Shown here piece after piece: positions 33,091-43,546 of a stretch of DNA of 64,000 nt (the stretch's first letter is position 1; the number at the start of each line of letters is the position of its first letter). The notes beneath the pieces are model-generated. The model made no database searches. It was given only the letters and a program-made list of their open reading frames with translations, and was not told the origin of the DNA. Made by a program: the position numbers and the translations under genes. The stretch comes from Hirsutella rhossiliensis (taxonomy: Eukaryota; Ascomycota; Sordariomycetes; Hypocreales; Ophiocordycipitaceae), in assembly GCF_020360975.1 (NCBI RefSeq), contig NW_025408671.1:1612001-1676000 (forward strand). The letters are read 5' to 3'.

Positions 33091-33190
33091 AGGACAGACA
33101 GAAGGACAGACAGCAGGACAGACAGCAGGACAGACAGCAGGACAGACAGCAGGACAGTCAGCAGGACAGTCAGCAGGACAGACAGCAAGA
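33091..33190 (+). repeat. 12-bp minisatellite in the gag leader
   Basis: About eight tandem units of GGACAGACAGCA with minor variants (GGACAGTCAGCA). It lies between the 5' LTR and gag. Confidence 0.9.
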
Positions 33191-33269
33191 CAGGCGATAG
33201 GCTAAACGACGAGACGGACGATCGATCGGACGACGAGACGGACGAACAAGATGGAGGACAATAGTAGTT

Positions 33270-34063
33270 ATGCAGGGCACCGCGACCGGCGGCGCAACGA
33301 GCCGATGGAGGAAGGAGCAAGAGCTCTTGCAGATCTTATCTGGGATCGCGGGAGACGAAGAACTGCGGAAGATGTTCACCGGGCTAGGCCTAGCAGCGCC
33401 ACCGTTGACACCCAGCCCGGGGGTGCTCAGTACCCCGGCGATCTTACCCGTCGAACCGAGGCCGGAAGCAGCCCAGGAAATGGACCGTGGCAAGAAGCGC
33501 AAGCCGATGACTTGGCCGAAGTGGAACGGTCAACGAGTCCTTCCACTTCTACCTCGACCGTCTGGTATTTAAGTACAATACCGACGAAGAGGAGGGCCTA
33601 AACGGCAATAACAACGTCGTGTGGTACGAGATCCTGCAGACCTTGCCGGATCAGATGATGAGGAGAGTCGAGGGTTTTTGGAGGCAAGAGAGCGCGAAGG
33701 GCCCAGACCCCGGAAATTCTTCTCGCACCTAGCCCAGACGTTCGGCAGCGTGCAGCAGACAGAGAGGCGCAGGACAGGCTGCGCACCTCATTCAACGAGA
33801 CAGCCAAGAGTTTGGGAAGTTCCTCCCTGAATTCGAGAAACATTGACCAAAGCGGGCGGCGCGAGCTGGGATAATGCTTCCAAGCTCGCATGGCTACGGA
33901 ACTCGATCTCTCCTGCTCTCCGTGAGCAACTAGTCCCGGTTATCATGCCGAAGGACTACAACGAGTACATCCAACGTCTACACCCGATTGCTTGGGCGTT
34001 CGAGCACACCGCGAAGTTTAAGGCGTTGCAGAGGAAGCAGGGCTCCCGCGGGCAACGTGACTA
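33270..34063 (+). pseudogene. Ty3-type gag, frameshifted
   Basis: The N-terminal frame from 33270 has ELLQILSGIAGDEELRKMF, then KPMTWPKWNG. After a shift near 33530 the sequence continues as FHFYLDRLVFKYNTDEEEG, then DNASKLAWLRNSISPALREQ to the stop at 34062-34064. The pattern (acidic helical N-terminus, capsid-like retrotrans_gag region) fits fungal Ty3-type Gag. No intact CCHC zinc knuckle was found. Several frame changes break it. Confidence 0.75.
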
Positions 34064-34599
34064 AGGGCAGGCATCAGGCATCGGCAACATCCAGGTCGCC
34101 GGTAACGACAACACCCCGGCACCGTCAGCAACGTTACCCGCCGAGCAGAACGCACGTGACGCACGCGACCATGACGGCGACGTAATAATGACGGTTACAC
34201 GCACTCAGGGGCAGGGTCAGAGAGGACGGGCGAACGGCCAGGGGTCAAGTGGAACGAGCAAGACGGTTCGCTTCCAGCCTAGGTCAGGACGGAAGCAACG
34301 GGCGAGGTGGGTATCCGAGGACGAACGGAATAAACGCCGTGACGAGGTCGTTGTCTCCGCTGCGGCGACAACACCCATTTCATTGCCGCTTGCCCTACTC
34401 GCCAGGACAGGACCCTAGCCGGTCGAGGATGTAAAGTCCGCACCGCTAGGATCATGCCCTTGCTGGAAGATGATGGTAACGACTCTAGTGAGGAAGAGTC
34501 AGGACTTAGCGAGACCCCATCCCTCTCGGGAAATGCGTAGCCTCGAAACAAAGACGGGTCTCGAGGCCAAAGAACGGAGCAGTGGCAAAAGAAGAGAAG

Positions 34600-37500
34600 T
34601 TCTCAGGAAAAATGGAAGTTGGTCCTACAATAATTCGAAGCATTATCAATAGGACCAATCTCTTCTCCTCACTCGTAGACGAGGGATGCCAGTGCTACGC
34701 CGCGGTTGACGAAGAAGTCGTCGAAAGTTGGAAGTTCCTATAGTGGAAATAGCACCGCGAGCTATTACAGGAGCATCAGGGGCAATGGAAGGAGCAACGA
34801 TTAGGGGCCTCGTATGGCTATCAATGGAGGTCAACGGCCACATACAGACGATCTGTGCCTACGTGGTGCCCCGATTGGAATTCCCCCTAATCCTAGGAAA
34901 ACCCTGGTTATGCCACACAAAGTCGTACTCAGTGCCCCACGAGAAACGACTATGGCATGAACCTACACAAGACTGGGTAGATCACCTCGGGAAGGAGAAT
35001 ATTCTGCGAAAGCCAAGGAGTTCGAAGAAGCAAAGCACGTACTAGCCAGTACCTTTGTGGGTTACTTTGAAAGGATCCGCAAGCAGGAAGGAAGAGAGGC
35101 AGCTGCCACGGCGATTTTCGCTATCAGCATGAAGGATATCGAAAGGGCGTTATCACCAAAGAAACCCATGTCAGAAGCAGAGCTACGCCGAACGATACCC
35201 CAGCGGTTCCACGATTTACTGCCTCTATTTATGAAGAAGGAAGCTGATAAGCTGAATCCTCATAAGCCAGGCATAGACCACGAAATCAGAATCAAGGAGG
35301 ACCCGAATGGCCAGCAGTTACCACTACCGTATGGAGCACTATACGGTATGTCACGAGAGGAACTCCTGGTTCTTAAGAAGACTCTACGAGACCTAGTGGA
35401 TAAAGGATTTATCCGTGCAAGCAGTTCAGAAGCAGCAGCTCCAGTCCTGTTTGTGAGGAAACCAGGTGGCGGGCTGCGATTCTGTTGTGACTACAGAGCG
35501 TTGAACGCAATCACTAAGTCGGACCGTTACCCCTTCCTCTAATAGGGACACACTTCGCAACCTAAAAGATGCGAAGTGGTTCACTAAGGTCGACGTGGTA
35601 CAAGCGTTCCATAAAGTACGGGTTGCAGAAGGAGACGAGTGGAAGACAGCGTTCCGCACCCGGTACGGTCTCTTCGAATGGATGGTTACCCCGTTCGGGC
35701 TAAGTGGCGCGCCAGCAACCTTCCAGCGGTATATTAACGGTATCCTACGAGACTACCTCGACGAGTTCGCCTCTGCTTATATGGACGATATACTTATCTA
35801 TTCGAGCGGGAGCAGAGAGACCATTTCCGGAAGGTACGGTTAGTTTTAGAACGCCTCGCCGAGCATGGACTACACCTAGACCCGGAGAAATGCGAATTTG
35901 GAGTCAAGCGGATTAAGTACCTAGGATTCATTATTCACGCAGGAATTGGCATTCAGGCAGATCCCGACAAGATACGAGCAATAGTCGAGTGGGCAGTCCC
36001 CGTTACCCAGAAGGGGTGCGCAGTTTTCTAGGATTCGTTAACTACTACCGGATATTTATACCGCAAGCCTCGGAAATAACTGCACCCTAACAGCACTAAC
36101 AGGAAGGGGACTAAGTTCAAGTGGACGGACGAGCACGATATGGCGTTCCAGACACTAAAGACGCTATTTACGAACGCCCTATTCTTACTCAATGGGATTT
36201 CGAGAGGCCAACCTTCGTAGAAGCAGACTGTAGCGGCTGGGCGCTTGGGGCACCTTACGCAGGAAGTCGACGGACAACGCAAGCCAGTAGCGTTCCACTC
36301 GCAGAAGCTATCACCGGCTGAGCGCAACTACCCAATCCATGATAAGGAAATGCTCGCTATTATTCGTTGTCTCGAACAATGGTCAGCCGAGCTACGAAGC
36401 TGTGATAACTTCGTTATCCTTACCGACCATAAGAACCTCGAGTATTTCATGACGCGCCAACAGCTCTCGGAAAGGCAGGCACGTTGGGCTGAATATCTCT
36501 CGCGTTTTAACTTCCAGCTCCAGTACCGTCCGGGACGGAAGCAGTGGTGCCAGACGCGCTCTCTCGCCGCGAACAGGACCGACCAAACGAAGCGGATCAC
36601 GAAGCACGAGATATGCAGCTTATTCCAGAAGCAGCCCTACGTACCTACGTCGGAGTAACGTCGACTCAAGCGGGAGAAGGCGAAGAAGAACACACGGTTT
36701 TCCACGACCCAGAGCTACAACAATTATGGCAGCAAACGGCAAACCAGGATCCAGTCTTTACAAGCGTTTATAACGCGGTACGAAACGGATCTCGGTCCCT
36801 CGACCCCAAGCTTAAGCTGAAGGTACAAGTCGCCGAGTGCTTTATTGATCCTCGGGGGCACCTACGACTACGTGGCCGCTTATGGGTGCCAGGCGCACCG
36901 ATCACGACAGAAGCAGCAGCCAAGGCAGCACCGCTAGAGCAGGAGTCGCTAAACGAATTACGGGGCTCCTTAATCCAGAAGGTTCATGACTCCCATGTAG
37001 TAGGCCACCCGGGACGGGAAGGGACGATAGAAGCCGTATCCAGGGACTTCTACTGGCCGCTAATGCAACAGCATATCCGACGTTTCTTGCGTAACTGCGA
37101 TGTCTGCGGCCGTACGAAGATATGGCGCGAGCATAAAGGGTCTACTTAGACCGCTACCCGTACCGGACCGCTTCTTCCGCCAGATACAGATGGACTTTAT
37201 TACGGACCTCCCCTTGCGAACGGTAACCGCTGCCTCTGGGTTATCAAGGACCGGCTAAGTAAGGAAGTTATACTCGAACCGATGCCAACGATGGAAGCGG
37301 AAGCATGTGCAGAGCGTTTTCTATGGTGCTTCGCCCGCTACCACTGGTGGCCCGACGCTATAACGAGCGATAGGGGCTCGAATTGGGTAGGCCGCTTTTG
37401 GAGGCACATGTGCAAGTTACTGGGGATCGACCAGCAGCTAAGCACGGCGTACCACCCCCAAACCGACGGAGGCCCTGAGAGGATGAACCAAGAAGTACAG

Positions 37501-38411
37501 GCATACCTCCGCGCCGTGATTAACCAGAACCAGAACGACTGGGATAAGTGGGTTCCCGCGGCTCAGATGGCGTTAAACGGTCGGGTCAATACCTCTATAG
37601 GGATGTCCCCATTCTTCGCTATACACGGCTATGAGCCGAAGTCACCAGTTCCCCTCGTTACGGAAGCATATGCGGAAGAGTATCCTCAGCATTCGCCAGA
37701 AACCAGGGCAAAGAAATTTGTTACCAAACTACAACAGATTACGGACCTCTGCCAAGCATCAATGGCGACAGCTACGCAGCAACAAGAACGCTTCGCTAAC
37801 AGACGACGGAACGCGGCAGAACGCTTCGAAGTAGGCGATAAGGTTTGGCTTGACTTACGGAACTACGCGTCAGAGCGACCTAAGAAGAAGTTCGACTGGC
37901 TGCACGCTAAGTATACGATAAGCAAGGTACTCGACCCGTACACGGTTGAACTAGCAGACCTCCCGAGGGCTGCTATAATAGGTTCCACGTCGACCAACTC
38001 CGGAGAGCGGGGACGGACCCAATGCCTGGTCAGCAACGCACAGACGCTCAACCCCATCTATCCAAGTAGACGGGAGGCTCACCAAGTAGTAGAGGAAATA
38101 CTATGCGCTAGGTGGAAGAGAACCGGCCGCGGCCGTAGGCGGAAGTCCTTGTACGCTGGCAAGGTTGGCAAGACCCGACCTGGACCTCTTTAGACAATAT
38201 GCAACAGACAGCGGCCTTGGATAAGTACGAACAGAGATACGGCCCGGCTCTCGAAAACGATGGACCATACCAGCACCGACGAGTGGCAACGGAAGCACAG
38301 CCGGCCCAAATCCAGGGGCAAGTCGAAGGAATACAACCACAGCTGCAGATACAGGGCAAGAGAATACGCGGACCACTACGGGCTAGGACTAATGGCGACG
38401 CCCGTCGATAG
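34600..38411 (+). pseudogene. Ty3-type pol (protease, RT, RNase H, integrase, chromodomain), frameshifted
   Basis: Protease-like region with LVDEGCQCYA (about 34670) and LEFPLILGKPWL (about 34877). RT with [34 protein letters not shown] and YMDDILIYS (about 35780-35806). RNase H with HDKEMLAIIRCLEQW and ILTDHKNLEYF. Integrase with an HHCC finger (HDSHVVGHPGREG...CDVCGRTK, about 36985-37120) and core DRGSNWVGRFW and GGPERMNQEV. The C-terminal chromodomain (VEEILCARWKRTGRGRR... then LDNMQQTAALDKYEQRYG) is split by a shift at about 38150. Other shifts fall near 35535-35560, 35820, 36020-36100, 36245, 37137 and 37214, mostly in short G or C runs. No full polyprotein can be read. Confidence 0.92.
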
Positions 38412-38508
38412 TAACGGCACCAGACCCTATAGACGACGGCCCTACGATCGTTGTAGGGGACCAGGAACAGGAAAAAGGGCACCAGCGCCAGAGAGGAGTA
38501 GGGGCTAA

Positions 38509-38685
38509 TGTAAGGGGCTACGCCCCGATGTGTAGATCTGGCATGGCCAGACTAGTCACGTGCGAGCGCCACGGACACGACTCCTAAAGGGAGCGATGTA
38601 GACACGTCTCCCCTTTACACTCTTTGTAGCTCAATTTACATCAATTACGCCCAGCACCTGTGCCAACAGTGCTGACCCCGTAACA
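38509..38685 (+). repeat. 3' LTR of the Ty3-type element, 177 bp
   Basis: One observed difference from the 5' LTR; followed by the duplicated target GTGCG at 38686-38690. Confidence 0.95.
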
Positions 38686-38690
38686 GTGCG

Positions 38691-39843
38691 GTATATATCC
38701 CCCTCTGGCTGACAGTGTCTATCGACACAGGCGCGTTTGGCAAGTAATCTGTACTTGATTGGGGATCAAGATCTCGCAAACTCGAGGAGAAGTACGGACA
38801 CTGTTCCCGGCATTGAGTAGTCCGGGACAAATAGGCATGGCTCCCAGATTGCGAATATAGCTAAATTCGGCAAAGTATTTCAGAGGCGCGTGCACCCAAA
38901 CGACAATCCGACGAGGATTTTGAATACAGTTGGTCCTGGATAAATATGGACACGGTTCTCTGGCATTATCACGGGCTCTCCAGGTTCAGGGGGAAGAGTT
39001 GATTCGGCAAGGGTCCTGCCAAGTTGCCGGCAGTTCAAGTAACTGAGTATTACTCAAATAATGGCGCTTGTGTAGGTATGTGTCAGCAGGAGGAAGACTT
39101 AATTATAAACTATACCAATAACGCCTCCACTTGGGGAGCCCCTATTTTCCTGGTAGTCAAGTGGTATTTGCTATGTTTGACAGTATGATATTGTCACAGC
39201 AGATCGAACAGGCAATTTGATCCGTCGTGGTGCGTCTCAAGGCAGAGTTGATAGAATTTCTGCAGGGAGACGGCTGCCACCAGGGTTCAAAGGACCGTCC
39301 CACTCGGCAAAGGTAAAATAGCATGGGCGTCCATCAATGCGTTTGCTTGACGGTAACGGATTATTATGAAATCAGTACCGGCCGCCCCGCTCATAGAATC
39401 CTTCAGTGCGTTTCTGAAACAGCGTCTGGTATCCATCGATGGAGTTTCCATATTCCGTGACACCGGGTTTAGTGTGGGAGTGCGGCCTCCTCATTATTCG
39501 GATGTTTCCCTTTGTGGATCCATGAAACAAGAGTTGGGTTCCACGGAAATCATTGCGAGACAAGAGGCGGCTATGACTGGATGTTTGCGGCCCTCGCTTG
39601 TAAATTGCAACACCAAAACCTCACCTACATGGGCAAGCCAAGGGCCCATAGGCATATCGAATGCTACCAACGTACCCAACTAAGCGAGCGTCCACATATG
39701 TAGAGATGAGTCAACGAGCTCGTCAAAGGACACGGTGAGTCATCTATTCACATTGGACTCCATGTAATGACTGTCTCCCTGCTTCACCCCGCCTTTCGGA
39801 TATCCTCCCCGCACGCGGTGCTACACTCTTGTCTTGCTCATAC
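38691..39843. other. Intergenic region upstream of glycyl-tRNA synthetase
   Basis: About 1.15 kb. Short frames only, none with family features. The last few hundred bases should hold the promoter of the next gene; no clear TATA element was seen. Confidence 0.5.
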
Positions 39844-41928
39844 ATGATGGCTAATGCGAAGGACCTAGCCGGGCAGGCCTTCAGCCGACCGAGACTCGAG
39901 TCTCTGCTCAAGCGCCGCTTCTTCTTCGCCGAGTCGTTTGAAATCTACCGCACCTCGGCCATTCACATTGCCGACAACCGTGGCCTGTACGACTATGGCC
40001 CGCCGGGCTGTGCCTTGCAGGCCAACATTGTCAACGAATGGCGCAATCACTTCGTTATCGAAGAGAACATGATGGAGCTCGACTGTACCGCCATTACGCC
40101 CGAGCCGGTGCTCAAGACGAGCGGCCATGTGGACAAGTTTGCCGACTGGATGTGCAAGGACCCCGTCAAGGGTGACTACCTCCGGGCCGACCACCTCGTC
40201 GAGTCCGTGCTCGAGTCCAGGTTGGCCAAACACCAGATGACGGTAGAGGACGGCAAGCCAAAAGCAGGCGGGCTTGACTATGCCACAGCCAAGGAATACG
40301 AAGGGATTCTCGCCAAGGTATTTGACACCCCCTTGCTCCATCGTTTTCTGTCTCTGACGTGCCGCTCCCGGTGGTAGATTGACAACTACGATGGCGCTGG
40401 ACTTGGCCAGCTCATCAAGCAGCATGACATTCGCAACCCAGACGGCAACGGGGAGGTCCTCCCGCCTATTGCCTTCAATCTTATGTTCAAGTCCACCATC
40501 GGCCCAAGCGCCTCGGCCCCGGTCTACCTCAGACTCGAGACAGCACAGGGCCAGTTCCTCAACTTCAAGAAGCTTCTCGAGTTTAGCCAGGGATCTATGC
40601 CGTTTGCCTCGGCGACTATCGGCAAGTCGTATCGAAACGAAATCTCCCCCCGCTCAGGCCTCCTCCGGGTCAGAGAGTTCCTCATGGCTGAAATCGAGCA
40701 TTTTGTCGATCCAGAGACGAGCAAGTCTCATGAGCGCTTCCCCGAAGTATCCCATATCGTGTTGCCATTCCTGGATAGTGAGACCCAGCTGTCTGGGAAA
40801 TCTGCTATCAAGACCATGTCTATTGGCGACGCGGTTCAGACGAAGCTCGTGGATAACGAGACGCTTGGATACTTCCTCGCGCGCGTCCATTTTTTTCTGT
40901 TAAAGATCGGAGTAGATGGAAGCAAGATCCGATTCCGACAGCATCTCGCCAACGAAATGGCGCATTACGCTTGTGATTGCTGGGATGCGGAGCTCCTCAC
41001 GAGCTACGGGTGGATCGAATGCGTCGGTTGCGCAGATCGGAGCGCCTACGATCTCTCCGTTCACTCAAAGGCCACCGGCACGGCCCTCGTGGTCAGGGAA
41101 CCGCGTGCAGAGCCTCTCAAGGTGGAGGAGTGGCAGGCGGTGCTCGACAAGAAGCTCCTCGGGCCGCAGTTCAAAAAAGACGCGAAAAGGATCGAGGCCG
41201 CTGTTGCATCGCTGGGTCAGCAAGCCCTTGATCGGTTGGCTGCCGAAATGGCAGAGAAAGCCGTCATCTCGGTCTCGACAGAGGAGCTGGCCAGCGGCAG
41301 CAGCACCGTTGAGCTTTCCAGGGACGTTTGTACCATCAAGAGGGTGACTCGGGTCGAGAAGCTGCGTCAGTACACGCCCAACGTAATAGAGCCATCGTTT
41401 GGAATCGGACGTATCGTTTATAGCCTTCTGGAACACATCTACTGGCATCGGCCGCAGGACGACGACCGAGGAGTAAGGACGGCCCCTCGAGTCAGCTGCT
41501 TTGATGTCAATAGTGTCAATCGCTCACATGCTGTCGACCAGGTTCTTTCATTACCCGTTTCGGTCGCACCCACCAAGGTTCTCATCGTTCCGCTCTCGAA
41601 CCATGCCTCGCTTCAGCCCATTGTCAAGAAGCTGGCGAGCCGCCTCAGGAAACTACGGATCTCCAACTACGTAGATGGCTCGTCGACGTCCATCGGAAAG
41701 CGGTATGCGCGGAACGATGAGCTGGGCACGCCCCTTGGCATTACGGTTGACTTTGATACTGTCAAAGACCGGTCGATTACTCTGAGAGAGCGCGACTCGA
41801 CATGCCAGGTGCGATCATCCGAGGAGAATATCGTACAGGCCATTAGGAATCTCGTCGAGGGCGAGGAGACGTGGGAGCAGGTGCGCAAAAGACTGCCGGC
41901 CTTTACCAGGGTGGGACAAGAGAACTGA
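39844..41928 (+). CDS. GRS1: Glycyl-tRNA synthetase (class II, eukaryotic type)
   Basis: Two exons: 39844-40317 and 40378-41928. One GT-AG intron of 60 nt (40318-40377); 674 aa, the usual length for the eukaryotic enzyme. It charges tRNA-Gly with glycine in the cytosol, and in fungi often also in mitochondria. Visible family features: N-terminal SLLKRRFFFAESFEIYRTSA and GLYDYGPPGCALQANI; motif 2 SYRNEISPRSGLLRVREF; and motif 3 PSFGIGRIVYSLLEH before the anticodon-binding domain (KVLIVPLSNHASLQPIV). Two adjacent ATG codons (39844 and 39847) begin the frame; the first is chosen. There is no clear mitochondrial presequence from this start. The frame is undamaged although a retroelement nest lies about 1.2 kb upstream. 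Confidence 0.95.
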
Positions 41929-42209
41929 AAGAGGCAGGCAAAGTCGACTGATGGGACACAAGCTTGGCTGTTTTGTATTTATAGTATATGGAGAAAGTGG
42001 TGACTGTTGTGATGTAGTTCGACATGAACGTCGTCTGCTGCGCACAGGTGGTGTGGTCTAGGGTAGGCGAGTGTGCTGAGGTAACGTCGCTAAGCAGCTA
42101 CCTCTCTACGAACGCCTTGATCAATCATGCTCACACATGTTCTCTTGACCATCCACTCAACCGCAGTGCAAAGTCGTTGTCGGCAGCCGTTGCATCGCAG
42201 CCGGAGACG

Positions 42210-42920
42210 ATGCGGCGGCAGAGGAGACCCGAACAGGATGAAGACGACGACGAGAGCGACGTTCCGCTCCACCACAAGAAGCCGTTTGGGGCAGGGCTGA
42301 AACGCAAACGCATCGAGTTTGTGCGGGCCACAGCGGCAGACAAGGCCATCTCGGTGCCGGCGACGACGGAAGACCCGGGGCGTGCCGTCGGAGACCTCTA
42401 CGCCAGCATCGTCTTGGGCGGGCGAAAGCCGGCATCGGCCCCGGCGTCGAGGCCGGGATCGCCAGCAGCATCGGCCAACGAGCAGCCCGAGACGTGCGCC
42501 GTATGCTCGCTCCCCATCACCACCTCGGTCCGGCGGCACGAGACGTCGCTGGCGCACCAAGTCAGCCTGACGCACTCGCACCCGCCGTCGGCGCTGGACC
42601 GGTCGCGCATGGGCTTGCGGACGCTGCGGTCGCAGGGCTGGGACCCGGATGCGCGGCGCGGGCTCGGGCTCGAGGGCGACGGGGTGCGGTTCCCGGTCAA
42701 GGCCAGCGGCAAGGATGACAACCTGGGCATCGGCGCAGCGGCCCCCGAGCCAGCGTCCAGGCCAGGGGCTCAAAGACCGGTGCGGAGGCTGACGGCCAAG
42801 GAGATCAAGGCCGAGGCTGCCCGAGAGCGGCAGAGGGCGGAGCGTCTGCAGGCGGAGCTGTACGGGCGCGTCGACGTGGAGCGCTATCTGAGAGGCGACG
42901 GGGCGGGTGGCGAGCCGTGA
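42210..42920 (+). CDS. G-patch domain protein with a C2H2-like zinc-binding motif
   Basis: Single exon, 236 aa, starting at MRRQRRPEQDEDDDESD. The frame is open upstream to an ATG at 42024, but that part looks like untranslated leader. Features in order: an acidic N-terminus, a basic patch (GAGLKRKRIEF), a Cys2-His2-like finger CAVC...RRHETSLAHQ (about residues 94-116), the G-patch MGLRTLRSQGWDPDARRGLG, and a basic C-terminal helix rich in Lys, Glu and Arg. The finger plus G-patch arrangement resembles GPANK1-type proteins. G-patch proteins commonly bind RNA helicases of the DEAH group in splicing or ribosome assembly; the partner here is unknown. Likely nuclear. Confidence 0.8.
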   Translation: MRRQRRPEQDEDDDESDVPLHHKKPFGAGLKRKRIEFVRATAADKAISVPATTEDPGRAVGDLYASIVLGGRKPASAPASRPGSPAASANEQPETCAVCSLPITTSVRRHETSLAHQVSLTHSHPPSALDRSRMGLRTLRSQGWDPDARRGLGLEGDGVRFPVKASGKDDNLGIGAAAPEPASRPGAQRPVRRLTAKEIKAEAARERQRAERLQAELYGRVDVERYLRGDGAGGEP

Positions 42921-43546
42921 CAAAGGGGAGCCGTGACAAGGGGGAGGCTTGATGAGTGTTGTCAGGCTTCATCTGGCGATGGGCGAAGAGAGCAAGACAA
43001 GGGGCTCTCAGAGCAATGAACGATGAATGAAGTCTTTCAGAGGAGACGCCGTCACGGATAGGGGCGAGTCAGTGGCACTCATTGAATGGTCTTATGCGGT
43101 CATGGAATCCAATTGCTCGTGAGTCCACTGTAGCTCCAGTCGGTAGTGACGAGCCGCAGGGGCCGCTGGTCCCCACCAGCGCCAAACAAAGGCCCCCACC
43201 GTCTCAGGCTCTGCCGGTCGGTTGCGTCCACCCTGTGCCTGCGCTGCGCTGCACGCACGTCACCACCCACCACCACCTAACCAGCACTGAACCCAAGCCA
43301 CCACCACATCCATTCTCCGTCAACGCTGTCGCATCGCCCGACCTTCGTTCAGCTCGGCTTCTCCTCCTCGACCTCACCGCTCGCGCTCGCCGTGTCGTCC
43401 CCATTGGCCCCCTCCGATCCCTCCCCAGCCGCTGTCGCTCGGCCTGCGCCCCTGCTCCGACCTCCCCCAGCACTGTCAGTCTGCGCTTCCAGCGCGACCG
43501 AGGCACCGGGCAGCAGCCAGCCTCGCGATCCCCTCCTCCCCTCACC
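42921..43546. other. Intergenic and 5' leader region of SEC1
   Basis: About 630 bp. Pyrimidine-rich stretches (for example 43260-43545) are typical of fungal promoters and leaders. No gene recognised. Confidence 0.55.

Larger units (their letters stand above)
32888..38685 (+). mobile_element. Ty3-type (chromovirus) LTR retrotransposon, 5.8 kb
   Basis: LTRs of 177 bp, a 5-bp duplication GTGCG (32883-32887 and 38686-38690), a purine-rich tract GAGAGGAGTAGGGG (38491-38504) just before the 3' LTR, and gag-pol order protease, reverse transcriptase, RNase H, integrase, chromodomain. This order is Ty3-type, and the chromodomain makes it a chromovirus. Nearly identical LTRs indicate recent insertion. 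I could not match the bases after the 5' LTR (TATTGAGCTACC) to a tRNA from memory, so the primer is unassigned. Confidence 0.95.

Noticed and set aside
39366..39683. Short plus-strand frame upstream of GRS1
   Set aside because: No recognisable features; the stretch lies in a region with no other sign of a gene.
42090..42923. 277-codon minus-strand frame opposite the G-patch gene
   Set aside because: Arg-rich, without family features; a GC-rich shadow of the plus-strand gene, which has a recognisable G-patch.
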